Source: Candidatus Thiodiazotropha endolucinida (GTDB lineage: Bacteria > Pseudomonadota > Gammaproteobacteria > Chromatiales > Chromatiaceae). Taken from it: a DNA stretch of 64,000 bases. Below the pieces are notes generated by a model. The model was not told where the DNA came from and ran no database searches. It saw only the letters and a list, made by a program, of their open reading frames with translations. Positions within the stretch are counted from its first letter, which is position 1, and the number at the start of each line of letters is the position of its first letter. This document shows positions 46,188 to 56,333 of this stretch, in pieces. The position numbers were made by a program, and so were the translations under genes. The stretch spans positions 1-64,000 of the forward strand of contig NZ_MARB01000017.1 of assembly GCF_001715975.1 (NCBI RefSeq), read 5' to 3'.

Positions 46188-47054
46188 ATGTCTGATAGCG
46201 CTGACGAGATCCACCTTGAGAGCAGTTGTGTTGCCACGCTCAAATCAACCACACGCATTACTCCCGAAACGACGGATGAGGTTCGCCAACTCGTTCTGAA
46301 GATCGATGAACCGTCATTCCGTTATACGGCCGGTCAGTCGATTGGCGTTTTGGTGCCTGGTCCGCACCAGTTCGGCAACGAGTTTCACCATCGCCGTTAC
46401 TCGATAGCCAATCCGGTGGAGAGCGACAATAGCCAGAGTATTGAACTGGAGCTGCTGGTCAGACGCTGTTTCTATCTGGATGAGATCTCCGGAGAGCAGT
46501 ACCCGGGGATTGCCTCAAACTACCTCTGTAACGCCAAGGTCGGCGATAAGATCAAGATCACAGGTCCTTATCGCAGCCCATTCAAGATACCCGCCGATAC
46601 CTCGAGCAATCTGTTGATGATCGGAACCGGCACCGGTGTCGCCCCGTTTCGTGCCTTCGTGCGTCAGATCTACGCTCAGCATGGGAGCTGGCAAGGCGAT
46701 GTCAGGCTCTTCTACGGTGATCGCGGGGGCATGAATCTACTCTACATGAATGACCAGCAGAAAGACCTGACTCAGTTTTATGATGAACAGAGCTTCAAGG
46801 CATTCAGCGTTTTGACAGACCGTCCGCTCTCCGGCGCGGAAGAGGGTCTTCAGGACAGCCTTAAGAACAACGTCGAGGAGTGTGTTCGCTTACTCCGTGA
46901 ACCCAACACCTATCTCTATCTTGCCGGGCAGGAGAAGGCTGCCCAGGTATTCGACAAAGTCATGGTGGACGCATTCGGTTCGGAAGAGGCCTGGAACAAA
47001 GAGAAATCCACTCTGGTCGAGCAGGAGCGCTGGGCGGAGTTGCTCTATCACTGA
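46188..47054 (+). CDS. Ferredoxin-NADP reductase-like flavoprotein
   Basis: Encodes 288 residues. FAD-binding RRYSIANP, then the NADP domain with LMIGTGTGVAPFRAFVRQI and VRLFYGDRGG, and a C-terminal YLYLAGQEKAAQVFDKVM block. No iron-sulfur Cys set. It belongs to the FNR group used in electron transfer between NADPH and ferredoxin, or in benzoyl-CoA oxygenase-like BoxA reductases. Preceding spacer 45994-46187 is AT-rich. Confidence 0.85.
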   Translation: MSDSADEIHLESSCVATLKSTTRITPETTDEVRQLVLKIDEPSFRYTAGQSIGVLVPGPHQFGNEFHHRRYSIANPVESDNSQSIELELLVRRCFYLDEISGEQYPGIASNYLCNAKVGDKIKITGPYRSPFKIPADTSSNLLMIGTGTGVAPFRAFVRQIYAQHGSWQGDVRLFYGDRGGMNLLYMNDQQKDLTQFYDEQSFKAFSVLTDRPLSGAEEGLQDSLKNNVEECVRLLREPNTYLYLAGQEKAAQVFDKVMVDAFGSEEAWNKEKSTLVEQERWAELLYH

Positions 47055-47251
47055 TAATAGGGTTGTATAAATCGGATCGATCTACAAAGGTTCACCGCGC
47101 CAAATAGCGTATCCGCGCTCAGTTCAACAATAACGTTGTTGGCCGAGTTGTGGATCCCCTTAAGATGATCCGCTTTAAATCGCTCAAGTTGCCGCTTATC
47201 CAGTTGATCCAGAAGTGATTTGAAGCCCGCGCTGTCAGGGCCTGTTGACAT
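47048..47251 (-). CDS. Small protein following queC
   Basis: ATG 47251 lies 1 nt after the queC stop codon, so translation could be coupled. Encodes 67 residues, soluble, with FKSLLDQLDKRQLERFKADHLKGI and VELSADTLFGAVNLCRSIRFIQPYYQ. No family recognised. It overlaps the convergent flavoprotein gene end by 7 bp. Confidence 0.4.
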   Translation of the reverse strand: MSTGPDSAGFKSLLDQLDKRQLERFKADHLKGIHNSANNVIVELSADTLFGAVNLCRSIRFIQPYYQ

Positions 47252-47252
47252 T

Positions 47253-47942
47253 TCAGCGCTGTCGCTTTGCATTGACGTAGACGGTGGGATCGTCGATATC
47301 GGCATCCACAAAACCCTTTGCGCGCAACCGGCAGGAGTCGCATACCCCACAGGCCATACCGGCCTTGGTCGCCTGATAACAGGATATCGTCAGGCTGTAA
47401 TCGACACCCAGATCCACACCCAGACGGATGATTTCCGCCTTGGAAAGATCGATCAACGGTGTGTGTATACGATAGCTGGCACCCTCAACAGCCGCCTTGG
47501 TGGCCAGATTGGCGAGCCTTTGGAAGGCCTCGATGAATTGCGGTCGGCAATCCGGATAACCGGAATAGTCAACTGCATTGACACCGATAAAGATATCCTG
47601 GGCCTCCAGCACCTCCGCCCACCCCAGGGCGAGGGAAAGAAACACGGTATTTCTCGCCGGCACGTAGGTGACCGGAATACCGCTACCCATCTCCTCCGGC
47701 ACCTGTATGGATTGGTCGGTCAGGGCGGAACCGCCGATGTCATCAAGACCGATATGCACGACTTTGTGATCTTCCGCTTCGAGAGACGCGGCAACCCTTG
47801 ACGCGGCCGCCAACTCTGCGGCATGGCGCTGACCATAAGCCATGCTGAGTGCATGGCAGGCATACCCCCGGCTACGGGCAATCGCCAGTACGGTTGCCGA
47901 GTCCAGTCCTCCGGAAAGCAGTACCACTGCGCGTCTACTCAT
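47253..47942 (-). CDS. queC: 7-cyano-7-deazaguanine synthase QueC
   Basis: Start 47942 ([12 protein letters not shown]) is preceded by GGAAG at good spacing and overlaps the queE stop. Encodes 229 residues. ATP-pyrophosphatase loop [11 protein letters not shown], and zinc ligands [17 protein letters not shown]. Converts carboxy-deazaguanine to preQ0 in queuosine synthesis. Confidence 0.95.
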   Translation of the reverse strand: MSRRAVVLLSGGLDSATVLAIARSRGYACHALSMAYGQRHAAELAAASRVAASLEAEDHKVVHIGLDDIGGSALTDQSIQVPEEMGSGIPVTYVPARNTVFLSLALGWAEVLEAQDIFIGVNAVDYSGYPDCRPQFIEAFQRLANLATKAAVEGASYRIHTPLIDLSKAEIIRLGVDLGVDYSLTISCYQATKAGMACGVCDSCRLRAKGFVDADIDDPTVYVNAKRQR

Positions 47943-47944
47943 GG

Positions 47945-48586
47945 TCATCTTCCAGGCAGGTCGCCCCACAACAGTTTATGCAACTGCAGCTGCAGTCGAG
48001 CCTGTACCCGATCTTCAATCATCCAATCGGCCAGCTGCGTGGGATTCATCCGGTCCTGGGCGGGAGAGAAGAGCACTTCGCACCTGTCCGTAATACGGAA
48101 CCGCTTCAGCTGTTCGCAACTCCACTCGTAGTCGGCCCTGTCGGTGATCACAAACTTGACCTGGTCATCCGCCCGCAAAAAGTCGATATTGGACATCCTG
48201 TTTCGCTGCATCTCCCCCGAGCCCGGCGTCTTGAGATCCATCACCCTGGCGACCCGCTCATCCACACTACCGATATCGAGTGCGCCACTGGTCTCGAGGG
48301 AGACCCGAAAACCGGCATCGCAAAGGGCCCTGAGGAGAGAGTGGCACTCCGGTTGTACCAGCGGTTCCCCACCGGTCACGCAGACATGCTCCACATCATA
48401 GCCGGCAACCTGCTGCAGGATCTCTTCGAGGGTGTACTTCTCACCACCGCTGAAGGCATAGGGAGTATCACAGTAGTGACAACGCAACGGACAGCCGGTC
48501 AAACGTACGAAAACGGTGGGATAACCTGCACACCTCCCCTCCCCCTGCAGGGAGAGGAAGATTTCGGTAATACGGAGTTGAGACAT
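47945..48586 (-). CDS. queE: 7-carboxy-7-deazaguanine synthase QueE (radical SAM)
   Basis: Encodes 213 residues. Radical SAM cluster [17 protein letters not shown] (CX3CX2C), [11 protein letters not shown] as the SAM-binding GGE, and the N-terminal [10 protein letters not shown] substrate motif. Makes the deazaguanine core before QueC acts. Follows cpoB in the Tol-Pal transcript direction, a common gammaproteobacterial order. Confidence 0.95.
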   Translation of the reverse strand: MSQLRITEIFLSLQGEGRCAGYPTVFVRLTGCPLRCHYCDTPYAFSGGEKYTLEEILQQVAGYDVEHVCVTGGEPLVQPECHSLLRALCDAGFRVSLETSGALDIGSVDERVARVMDLKTPGSGEMQRNRMSNIDFLRADDQVKFVITDRADYEWSCEQLKRFRITDRCEVLFSPAQDRMNPTQLADWMIEDRVQARLQLQLHKLLWGDLPGR

Positions 48587-48619
48587 ACTCTCAGGTATAG
48601 GGAAGGTCGAAATCCCCCC

Positions 48620-49459
48620 TCAATGCCCCTCTTTGGTCAGCCTTTGCAGGCGCTTTTGCGCCAGGCGCGATTCGGTGGTAGCAGGAAAATTGTCCATCAG
48701 CTGTTTCAGAATATTTCTGGTGCCGGTCCAGTTCTTCTTCTCGTATTGAATGTACCCTATCTTCAACATCGCACCTGGAACCTTGGGGCTGTCCGGATAA
48801 TTTTCCATTATCTTCGTGAATTCACCCAGGGCAGTATCGAAGTCACGATTGACATAGCTGGCCTCCGCCAGCCAGTACTGGGCATTGTCCTCGTATTCAC
48901 CCCCGGGGTAGTCCCTGAGAAAACTGGAGAAGGCGGTGATCGATTCCCCATAGCGACCCTGCTTCAGCAGATTGAAGGCGGCTTGGTAGGCTTCCGACTC
49001 CTTTTTAGGATCGGGAGGGGTCACACTGCCGATCGCTGCGTTTGCCGGTGCCTCAGGGGGCGGTTCCGGAGATACGGCAGCCGTTTGGCCTACAGCACCC
49101 GATGCCGAGGGCGGTGTCACCGGCGTGGTTACGGACTGTGGTGTGGGTGACATGGCGCCCCCGGACTGGATTCGCGAGAGTCGCTGATCAATGTCCACAT
49201 AGAGATCACGCTGGCGCCGACTCATGCCGTCCATATTGTATTTTTGTTCCTCAAGATCCCCACGAAGCTGCCGCACCTCCTGCCGCAACTGCTGCACCTG
49301 CAGTACCAGATCCGCGAGACTCTGGTTCTGCAGTATGCGCTCGATACGCTGCAGGCGTTGCTCCATCGTCAGCTTGGCCCCATTTGCGGCAAATGCCGGC
49401 CCTACTGAAAACAGCCCCATCAAGATGCAGAGCAAGACTCGTTTGATGATCAGCCTCAT
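48620..49459 (-). CDS. cpoB: Cell division coordinator CpoB (YbgF)
   Basis: ATG 49459 with GGGAG 6 nt upstream. Encodes 279 residues: signal peptide (ending AFA), N-terminal coiled-coil trimerisation region (about 30-95), Pro/Ala/Thr-rich linker and C-terminal TPR repeats (AYQAAFNLLKQGRYGESITAFSSFL, AQYWLAEASYVNRDF). Periplasmic partner of TolA coordinating outer-membrane constriction with septal murein synthesis. Confidence 0.93.
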   Translation of the reverse strand: MRLIIKRVLLCILMGLFSVGPAFAANGAKLTMEQRLQRIERILQNQSLADLVLQVQQLRQEVRQLRGDLEEQKYNMDGMSRRQRDLYVDIDQRLSRIQSGGAMSPTPQSVTTPVTPPSASGAVGQTAAVSPEPPPEAPANAAIGSVTPPDPKKESEAYQAAFNLLKQGRYGESITAFSSFLRDYPGGEYEDNAQYWLAEASYVNRDFDTALGEFTKIMENYPDSPKVPGAMLKIGYIQYEKKNWTGTRNILKQLMDNFPATTESRLAQKRLQRLTKEGH

Positions 49460-49473
49460 CACGCTCTCCCGTA

Positions 49474-50019
49474 TCAGTAGATCAGTTCGACACGCCGGTT
49501 GAGTGCCCAGGACTCTTCATTGTGCTCGAAGGCCGCGGGCCTCTCTTCCCCGTAGCTCACCACAACCAACTGATTGTCCGATACACCTTGTGCCAACATC
49601 AGGCTACGCACTGAATTTGCACGATTTTCGCCCAGACCCAAATTGTACTCGCGTGTTCCTTTCTCATCCGCATGACCCTCCAGGCGCACAACAGCCTGTG
49701 GATTGGCCGCCAAATAGTCGGCGTGGGCCTGAATCACATCCAGATATTCGGAACGCACTGTACTCTGATCAAAATCAAAATAGATCACCCGAGTGGCCAG
49801 CAGACTGTTGGGATTCTCCAAGGGATCCCCCTGCCATTCTCCTCCCTGGCTGGCGGCCGATGTTGAAGCTCCGCCACTACCATCGCCACTGCCATCGGCA
49901 CCGGTGGACTGCTCAGTGACTTCAGCACCTTCACCGTCACTGGTCGGCGTGGATGAACAGCCGGCTACCAGCAGCAACAATAGTAGAACTGGGATCCAGA
50001 GGAATAGTACTTTCTTCAT
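49474..50019 (-). CDS. pal: Peptidoglycan-associated lipoprotein Pal
   Basis: Encodes 181 residues with lipobox LVAGC, a Ser/Gly/Thr-rich linker and the OmpA-like peptidoglycan-binding domain: VIYFDFDQSTV, RLEGHADEKGTREYNLGLGENRANSV and SYGEERPA. Anchors the outer membrane to murein. Lies between tolB and cpoB as expected. Confidence 0.96.
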   Translation of the reverse strand: MKKVLFLWIPVLLLLLLVAGCSSTPTSDGEGAEVTEQSTGADGSGDGSGGASTSAASQGGEWQGDPLENPNSLLATRVIYFDFDQSTVRSEYLDVIQAHADYLAANPQAVVRLEGHADEKGTREYNLGLGENRANSVRSLMLAQGVSDNQLVVVSYGEERPAAFEHNEESWALNRRVELIY

Positions 50020-50045
50020 TTAATATCTCCTTAGCAGCGGTGCAG

Positions 50046-51347
50046 TTAATTATTAAAAGGTGACCAGACCGGTTCGCGCACATCGCCCTCCTGCAGGGCG
50101 AGGCGTTGTCGTACACGGCCATCGACCGAGACTGCCGCCAAAACACCACGATGACCCGCCTTGGATGCGTAAATTACCATGCTCCCATTGGGCGCGAAAC
50201 TGGGCGATTCGTCCAGGCTCCCCTGACTGAGTACCTGCATCACACCGGACTCGAGATCCTGGACCGCGATGCGATACTTCCCCTCTTCACGGGTAACCAG
50301 GGTCAACAGCTTTCCGTCGGGCGAGAAGGAGGCACGGGCATTGTAGCTGTTTTGGAATGTCACCCGCTGGGCCTTGCCGCCATGCGCGGAGACCCGGTAG
50401 ATCTGCGGTCTGCCTCCACGATCCGAGGTAAAGACGATACTGCGTCCATCCGGCGACCAGGCAGGCTCGGTATCGATGGCGTAGTGGTTGGTGATGGTCT
50501 TGAGCTTGCGTGTAGTCAAATCGTAAACATAAATATCGGGATTACCGCCTTTCGACAGGGTCATGGCCAGTTTACGCCCATCCGGCGACCAGGCGGGCGC
50601 TCCGTTGATGCCCTTGAATGAAGTGACCTTCTTCCGCGTGCCGGTATAGACCCCCTGTACATAGATAGCGGACTGTCCCTCCTCAAAAGAGACGTAGGCG
50701 ATCTTCCGTCCATCAGGGGACCAGGCGGGGGACATCAATGGTTCGGTGGAAGTAACGATGGTTTCCGAATTGAATCCATCCGCATCGGCGATATTCAGTT
50801 TGATTCGCGCCCCGCCGTCGGTCAGCTTGGTTGAGGTTATGTAGGCCACCCGGGTGGCAAAGGCGCCGGGCACACCGAGTAGCTTTTCATAGATCAGGTC
50901 GGCAATCCGGTGGGCGGTACTGCGCAGGTTCGGCGCCGTGGTGGGTATACTGTAACCGGTGAGTTGCTCCCCCCGGAAGACGTCAAGTAGCTGAAACTGT
51001 ATCTGGTAGCCACCGGCACCGTGGGCCTGTACCTGGCCTATCACCAGATTTTCGATATCCAGGGCTCGCCAGTCCTTGAATTCCACTGCATCCACCGAGG
51101 CGGGTCTTGCCAGCATATCCTCCCGGGGCAGGGTCTTGAAACGACCGCTGCGTTGCAGGTCTGCGTTGATCACAGCGGCGATATCCTCAGGCGGCGCTCC
51201 TTTACCCTGCCAACTGAAAGGGACCACGGCGATCGGCAACGCCCCCTCGACACCTTCGGTGATTTCAATGGTCAGCTCGGCATAGAGCGCCGGCTGCCAA
51301 CACAGTATCAAAATCAGGATAAGTAGATTTTTTTTCATCATAACCAT
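50046..51347 (-). CDS. tolB: Tol-Pal system protein TolB
   Basis: Encodes 433 residues with a signal peptide, N-terminal TolB domain and a six-bladed beta-propeller formed by repeated [11 protein letters not shown]-type WD/PD40 motifs. Periplasmic; binds Pal. Several Met codons at the N-terminus leave the exact start open by up to four residues. Confidence 0.96.
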   Translation of the reverse strand: MVMMKKNLLILILILCWQPALYAELTIEITEGVEGALPIAVVPFSWQGKGAPPEDIAAVINADLQRSGRFKTLPREDMLARPASVDAVEFKDWRALDIENLVIGQVQAHGAGGYQIQFQLLDVFRGEQLTGYSIPTTAPNLRSTAHRIADLIYEKLLGVPGAFATRVAYITSTKLTDGGARIKLNIADADGFNSETIVTSTEPLMSPAWSPDGRKIAYVSFEEGQSAIYVQGVYTGTRKKVTSFKGINGAPAWSPDGRKLAMTLSKGGNPDIYVYDLTTRKLKTITNHYAIDTEPAWSPDGRSIVFTSDRGGRPQIYRVSAHGGKAQRVTFQNSYNARASFSPDGKLLTLVTREEGKYRIAVQDLESGVMQVLSQGSLDESPSFAPNGSMVIYASKAGHRGVLAAVSVDGRVRQRLALQEGDVREPVWSPFNN

Positions 51348-51350
51348 TAG

Positions 51351-52232
51351 CTAGCTACTAGGTTTAAATTTCAATCTTAAAGTGCGGAAGGACTCGAACA
51401 AGGGTCCGCTCGGCACCTGCAGCGGCGCTGCTTTATAGACCGCGGTCTCCACAGAACGATCGAAGGCCGGGTTACCGCTGCTGCTGACAATGCTCACACC
51501 ACCAGGCACCACATCCCCACCCGGTATCAGGCGCACCTGGACGATACATGAGAGCTCTTTTCCCGCCTGCCCCGGCTTCAGCCAATTTCGTTCGATCTGC
51601 TGTTTGATGACGGCTACATAGCGATCAATCTCACGGCTATTCTGCTCCGCCGCCAGTTGCTCTTGCAAGGCGCGTTCACGCTCGGCCTGTGCTGCGGCTT
51701 CCGCTTTTCGCTTCGCCTCTGCCTTACGCCTGGCTTCCAACTCGGCTTTACGTTTTTTTTCCAGCTCCGCCTTGCGCTTGGCTTCAGCCTCTGCCTTCCG
51801 TTTCGCTTCTGCCTTGCGTTTGGCTTCAACGACCGCCAAGCGTTTTTCTTCCGCCTTGCGTTTGGCCTCTTTCGCCTCGCGCTCCTTCTTCAACTGTGCC
51901 TGACGTTTGCGTTCCGCCTCCTGCTTCTGCCGCTCCGCCTTTTGCTTGGCAATGCGTTTCTGCTCGAGTTGCTGGCGCTTCTTCTCTTCCGCCTGCTTAC
52001 GCTTCAGCGCCTCTTTACGCTGTTTCTCCCGCTCTATCGCCCGCTCTTTCTCCTTGGCTTGATCGAGTTGCTTGGCATCGACGGTATGTGCCTGCACCAC
52101 ATTCGCATTGGGTGTCGCGGGTTTGTGAATTTTCGACCAGTCGAAGCCGAACACCAGAAAGACCACGATCAGCACATGCAGCAGGACTGCCAGCATGACT
52201 GAAACGGGATTTCTTTTTATAACTGAGAACAA
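51351..52232 (-). CDS. tolA: Cell envelope integrity protein TolA
   Basis: Encodes 293 residues. N-terminal TM (VSVMLAVLLHVLIVVFLVFGF), a long Lys/Ala/Glu-rich helical region (about 55-200, repeated KRKAE units) and a C-terminal globular domain (IERNWLKPGQAGKELSCIVQVRLIPGGDV). Spans the periplasm from TolQR to Pal/CpoB. The antisense strand is open because of the repeats but not coding. Confidence 0.95.
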   Translation of the reverse strand: MFSVIKRNPVSVMLAVLLHVLIVVFLVFGFDWSKIHKPATPNANVVQAHTVDAKQLDQAKEKERAIEREKQRKEALKRKQAEEKKRQQLEQKRIAKQKAERQKQEAERKRQAQLKKEREAKEAKRKAEEKRLAVVEAKRKAEAKRKAEAEAKRKAELEKKRKAELEARRKAEAKRKAEAAAQAERERALQEQLAAEQNSREIDRYVAVIKQQIERNWLKPGQAGKELSCIVQVRLIPGGDVVPGGVSIVSSSGNPAFDRSVETAVYKAAPLQVPSGPLFESFRTLRLKFKPSS

Positions 52233-52234
52233 GG

Positions 52235-52660
52235 CTATGACTCCGGCGGCTCCGTAATTAAGCCGACACTGGGCGCCCCGCCGGCCTGTAACAGCACCAT
52301 TGCCTCCACCACTCGTCCATAGGCCACTCCGGCATCACCACGCACCATGATCGGGGTCTTCGGTTTGTGTTTGAGAACAACCTGCACCCTCTTGACCAGG
52401 TCATCCGAATCAATCGGACTATCCTTATCCTGGCCGATATCGATAAACATCTCACCCTCTCGATTGACCGTTACCACCAGCGGCTCATCCGCCTCTTTCG
52501 GCAAAGGCTCCGCATCGGCCTGGGGCAGCTCCACCTTGACGCCTTGGGTCAATAGCGGTGCAGTAATCATGAATATCACCAGCAGCACCAACATCACGTC
52601 AATATAGGGGACTACATTGATCTCGGACATTGGGCGACGGCGATTTTTTTGACGACTCAT
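52235..52660 (-). CDS. tolR: Tol-Pal proton channel protein TolR
   Basis: Encodes 141 residues. ExbD/TolR family with one TM containing the essential Asp in NVVPYIDVMLVLLVIFMITAPLL, then a periplasmic domain. Ends 2 bp before tolA. Confidence 0.96.
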   Translation of the reverse strand: MSRQKNRRRPMSEINVVPYIDVMLVLLVIFMITAPLLTQGVKVELPQADAEPLPKEADEPLVVTVNREGEMFIDIGQDKDSPIDSDDLVKRVQVVLKHKPKTPIMVRGDAGVAYGRVVEAMVLLQAGGAPSVGLITEPPES

Positions 52661-52674
52661 TGTGATATGGCGGC

Positions 52675-53349
52675 TTAGGCGACAGCCTGGCGTTGAAGGA
52701 TGGTGGCAAACTCTTCGACAAAGTCATCATAACGGTTATTCAGACGCTCCACATCGTTGGAATAGCGGTTGTAGGCAACAACCGCAGGAATTGCGGCAAA
52801 CAGGCCGATAGCGGTTGCGATCAATGCTTCGGCAATGCCGGGGGCAACCAGCGCAAGGGTTGCCTGCTTGACGTTACCCAGTGCAGTGAACGAATTCATA
52901 ATGCCCCAGACAGTCCCGAACAGTCCCACATAAGGGCTGGTGGAACCGATCGTGGCCAGGGTGGAAAGATGATGTTCCAGGCGATCGACCTCACGGTTCA
53001 GAGAGACCCGCATGGAGCGTTGCGCACCATGTACCATAGCCATCGGATCCTTGTGGCCCTTGGTGCGTAGCCGTGCAAATTCACGAAACCCGGCACGGAA
53101 GATGGATGCCATGCCGGACTCTTCGTCGGTCTCTCTTTCGATCTGGCGATAGAGTTCCGCCAGGTCGCCGCCGGACCAGAAACGCCCTTCGAATTCATCG
53201 GCCGCGCGTACTGCGCTCTTCAGGACACGCATACGGTCGAAAATCATGCTCCATGAGCTGACGGATGCGAATACCAACAGGGCAATCACAAGCTGAACCA
53301 CCGGACTGGCATTGAGTATCAGATGGGTAATGGTCAGGTCAGTCGACAT
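52675..53349 (-). CDS. tolQ: Tol-Pal proton channel protein TolQ
   Basis: Encodes 224 residues, three TM segments of the MotA/TolQ/ExbB family, with the conserved GLFGTVWGIMNSF and PGIAEALIATAIGLFAAIPAVVAYN motifs. Forms the proton-driven motor with TolR. Its start overlaps the ybgC stop by 11 bp. Confidence 0.96.
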   Translation of the reverse strand: MSTDLTITHLILNASPVVQLVIALLVFASVSSWSMIFDRMRVLKSAVRAADEFEGRFWSGGDLAELYRQIERETDEESGMASIFRAGFREFARLRTKGHKDPMAMVHGAQRSMRVSLNREVDRLEHHLSTLATIGSTSPYVGLFGTVWGIMNSFTALGNVKQATLALVAPGIAEALIATAIGLFAAIPAVVAYNRYSNDVERLNNRYDDFVEEFATILQRQAVA

Positions 53350-53761
53350 CCGGTATCTCCATCAGTAATTTCTTGGGTATGGGGGTGGGGCGCATTGTTT
53401 CCATATTCACACAAGCAATCTTTATGGTACCCCGGCATAACAGTTGTGAATCCGATGGTCGCACCACCTCTTGAAAGAAGGTGAGACTGGCACGTCCCTT
53501 CTGAGACAATCTGGCAATGACCTCGAGGTTATCGTTAAAACGGGCTGGAGCATGGTAACCCAGTTCCACCTGTCGAACTGCGAAGATGATCCCGTCCTGT
53601 TGTAGCAACAGATCCTGCTCGAAACCGAGTGAACGCAACCACTCGCTACGTGCCCGCTCCATGAACTTCAGATAATTGGCATAGTAGACAACACCACCGG
53701 CGTCAGTATCTTCGTAGTAGACCCTGATGGGCCAGACAAAACCCGGCGACTCGTCGTTCAT
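53339..53761 (-). CDS. ybgC: Acyl-CoA thioesterase YbgC
   Basis: Encodes 140 residues. Hotdog fold with the catalytic YYEDTDAGGVVYYANYLKFMERAR motif. First gene of the tol-pal operon, overlapping tolQ. Hydrolyses short acyl-CoA or acyl-ACP and is associated with phospholipid metabolism. Confidence 0.95.
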   Translation of the reverse strand: MNDESPGFVWPIRVYYEDTDAGGVVYYANYLKFMERARSEWLRSLGFEQDLLLQQDGIIFAVRQVELGYHAPARFNDNLEVIARLSQKGRASLTFFQEVVRPSDSQLLCRGTIKIACVNMETMRPTPIPKKLLMEIPDVD

Positions 53762-54051
53762 ACCTCTTTCCAGACTCGAATCACTATTGCGCCAGCTTCA
53801 TCTGGTGCAGTTCAGTTAAACGGTTAATCATACTTAGCTTCGTAAACCGATGGTAGTGAAAATAGTTAAACCCCTGCATGAATCCCAATCTATGAGTATG
53901 TGATTTGCAAGGAGTTCCCATCGTGCCGGATTGAATCCGTCAGGCTTCGGGATCGATGGCGGCAAAGATCGTAACTCAATCACGATTTCACATTCTGTGC
54001 TGGCAGATTGCAGTCCACCGGGCAAGCCCTGTTCGGGTGGGATCTCGTCGA

Positions 54052-55098
54052 CTACTTTTCGCGGAACAGATCGTCCTCGGTGGGTACATGTTCGCCGGGT
54101 TTCGGCGACAATCCAAAGTGCAGATAGGCAGCCTGGGTCGCCACTCTACCTCTTGGTGTGCGCATCAGAAACCCCTGCTGAATCAGATAGGGTTCAAGGA
54201 CATCCTCGATGGTACCCTTCTCCTCACCGATCGCCGCGGCCAGATTGTCGACCCCGACGGGCCCGCCCTCAAACTTCTCGATGACCGCCAACAGCAGGCG
54301 CCGGTCCATGTTGTCAAAACCGTTGCCATCGACCTTGAGCATGCCCAGGGCGCTGTCGGCCACAGTTCTGTTGATATGGCCATCCTGTTTGACCTGGGCA
54401 TAATCGCGCACCCTTCTCAACAGACGGTTGGCAATCCTCGGCGTACCCCGGGAACGACGTGCGATCTCTCTGGCCCCGTCCGCGTCCATACCGATATTGA
54501 GAATGTCTGCTGAACGGGTGACGATATGGGCCAGGTCGCTGCTGCTGTAGAACTCCAGCCGCTGAACGATGCCGAACCTGTCCCGCAAGGGGGAGGTCAG
54601 AAGACCGGCCCTGGTCGTGGCGCCAACCAGGGTAAAGGGCGGCAGATCGAGCTTGATCGAGCGTGCGGCCGGCCCCTCGCCGATCATGATATCGAGTTGA
54701 AAATCCTCCATTGCCGGATAGAGCACCTCTTCAACCACCGGGCTGAGGCGATGGATCTCATCGACGAACAACACGTCATGGGGTTCAAGGTTGGTCAACA
54801 GCGCCGCCAGATCTCCCGGCTTTTCGAGTACCGGGCCGGAGGTTTGTCGCAGATTGACCCCCATCTCATTGGCGATGATATGCGCCAGGGTGGTCTTGCC
54901 CAATCCGGGAGGACCGAAAATCAGGACATGATCCAACGCCTCGCTCCGCGCCTTGGCGGCGGGTATGAAGATCTCCATCTGCTCGCGGACTGCGGGCTGG
55001 CCCACATAGTCGCACAAACGTTTGGGCCGGATAGCCCGGTCCAGGGCGGCGTCTTCACCCGTGGCATCGCCGTTGATCAATCTGGGTTCACTAATCAC
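54052..55098 (-). CDS. ruvB: Holliday junction helicase RuvB
   Basis: Encodes 348 residues. AAA+ with Walker [14 protein letters not shown], Walker [10 protein letters not shown], sensor region [18 protein letters not shown], and the C-terminal winged helix with GRVATQAAY. Branch-migration motor with RuvA. The gap to ybgC (53762-54051) shows no gene. Confidence 0.97.
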   Translation of the reverse strand: MISEPRLINGDATGEDAALDRAIRPKRLCDYVGQPAVREQMEIFIPAAKARSEALDHVLIFGPPGLGKTTLAHIIANEMGVNLRQTSGPVLEKPGDLAALLTNLEPHDVLFVDEIHRLSPVVEEVLYPAMEDFQLDIMIGEGPAARSIKLDLPPFTLVGATTRAGLLTSPLRDRFGIVQRLEFYSSSDLAHIVTRSADILNIGMDADGAREIARRSRGTPRIANRLLRRVRDYAQVKQDGHINRTVADSALGMLKVDGNGFDNMDRRLLLAVIEKFEGGPVGVDNLAAAIGEEKGTIEDVLEPYLIQQGFLMRTPRGRVATQAAYLHFGLSPKPGEHVPTEDDLFREK

Positions 55099-55118
55099 TT
55101 ATCTTTCCGGTTCGGTCT

Positions 55119-55140
55119 TAGGGCCTGTTAGCAGGCCCTA
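55119..55140. repeat. Palindromic hairpin between ruvA and ruvB (type B repeat)
   Basis: Perfect 9-bp stem TAGGGCCTG-TTAG-CAGGCCCTA, in the 64-bp gap of the ruvA-ruvB transcript. The left arm matches the outer end of the element at 34199-34220 (AGGGCCTGTTAACAC in reverse). It could modulate ruvB expression as an attenuator-like hairpin or be a passive repeat. Confidence 0.6.
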
Positions 55141-55162
55141 GTATCAATGCTCGAGAGCCCCG

Positions 55163-55771
55163 CTATTTCTGCACCACACTCTGCAGCGCAGCCCGTATCA
55201 AACCCTCGCTATCCATCTCATCCTCCACCACCGCTTTTACCATGCGGCCGGCCTCCTGCGGTTTATAGCCCAAGGCCACCAGTGCGGCCACGGCATCGGT
55301 TGAGGCACTGCCGCGATTTGCGGCCAAGCCACCCTGTGTTGGACTAACGGCTGGCGTCAGATCGCCCAGCTTAGCCAATCTGTCACGCATCTCCACAATC
55401 AGCCGCTGCGCTGTCTTACGGCCGATTCCCGGCAACCGTACCAGGGATGCCACATCCTCCTCCTCCACACAGCGGCCGAACTCATCGGCACTCATACCGG
55501 AGAGTATCGCCAATGCCATCTTGGCGCCGACTCCACTCACTTTCAGCAGGCTGCGAAACAGGGTCCGTTCCGACTCCGTAGCAAAGGCATACAGGACATG
55601 GGCATCCTCACGCACAGCCAGGTGAGTGAAGAGCGTGACCGCCTGGCCGGCTTCCGGCAGGGTGAAAAAGGTGGAGAGCGGGGCTTCAAGTTCATACCCC
55701 ACGCCATTGACATCGATCAGCATGTGGGGTGCCTGTTTGTGGACAAGCTCCCCTCTTAAACGGCCTATCAT
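55163..55771 (-). CDS. ruvA: Holliday junction DNA-binding protein RuvA
   Basis: Encodes 202 residues. N-terminal OB fold (MIGRLRGELVHK...), tandem helix-hairpin-helix (VSGVGAKMALAILSGMS, LPGIGRKTAQRLIVEMRD) and C-terminal RuvB-binding domain (AVAALVALGYKPQEAGRMV). Tetrameric clamp on four-way junctions. Confidence 0.97.
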   Translation of the reverse strand: MIGRLRGELVHKQAPHMLIDVNGVGYELEAPLSTFFTLPEAGQAVTLFTHLAVREDAHVLYAFATESERTLFRSLLKVSGVGAKMALAILSGMSADEFGRCVEEEDVASLVRLPGIGRKTAQRLIVEMRDRLAKLGDLTPAVSPTQGGLAANRGSASTDAVAALVALGYKPQEAGRMVKAVVEDEMDSEGLIRAALQSVVQK

Positions 55772-55835
55772 CCTGGGTTGTTATCCGGTTGACGATTCAG
55801 GCTGTGATTATGGCACGGATGGGGCACGGGTATCC

Positions 55836-56333
55836 TCACTTTCCGCGGCCGGACTGGCGCATCAGCGTGGTATGGGTATGGGCATGGCTCAGGGCCACCG
55901 CCAGGGCATCCGCGGCATCCGCCTGGGGTTTTTGCCGCAAACCCAGGATCATCTGCACCATATGCTGGATCTGCGCCTTGTCCGCCCGCCCCGTTCCCAC
56001 TACCGCCTGTTTGATGCGGGTGGGCGTATACTCCGCCACACTCAGTCCGCGATATACCGCAGCGCAGATGGCCGCCCCCCTCGCCTGCCCCAGCTTGAGG
56101 GCTGAAGAGGGATTTTTGGCCACGAAGACCTGCTCGATAGCCATCACATCCGGTTGATGCTCCTGGATCAAGCCGCTGATTGTCGCAAATATCTCCCCAA
56201 GTCTGGGGGGAAGCGGTTCACCGCTCAATTTTATAACCCCATGGGACAAGTAGACAGAATGCATGCCATCGGTATCGATCAGGCCGTAGCCTGTCATGCG
56301 GGAGCCGGGATCGATGCCGATAATACGTAACAT
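55836..56333 (-). CDS. ruvC: Holliday junction resolvase RuvC
   Basis: Encodes 165 residues. RNase-H-like fold with first catalytic Asp in IIGIDPGSRMTGYG, AIEQVF carrying the Glu, and C-terminal DAADALAVALSHAH with the last Asp residues. Starts directly after yebC (1-bp junction) and precedes ruvA. Confidence 0.97.
   Translation of the reverse strand: MLRIIGIDPGSRMTGYGLIDTDGMHSVYLSHGVIKLSGEPLPPRLGEIFATISGLIQEHQPDVMAIEQVFVAKNPSSALKLGQARGAAICAAVYRGLSVAEYTPTRIKQAVVGTGRADKAQIQHMVQMILGLRQKPQADAADALAVALSHAHTHTTLMRQSGRGK

Noticed and set aside
51657-52202. Leu/Phe-rich plus-strand frame opposite tolA
   Set aside because: Antisense of the Lys/Ala-rich TolA coiled coil; hydrophobicity is a strand artefact.
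53834-54025. 63-codon minus-strand frame between ruvB and ybgC
   Set aside because: No ribosome site and composition typical of noncoding sequence.
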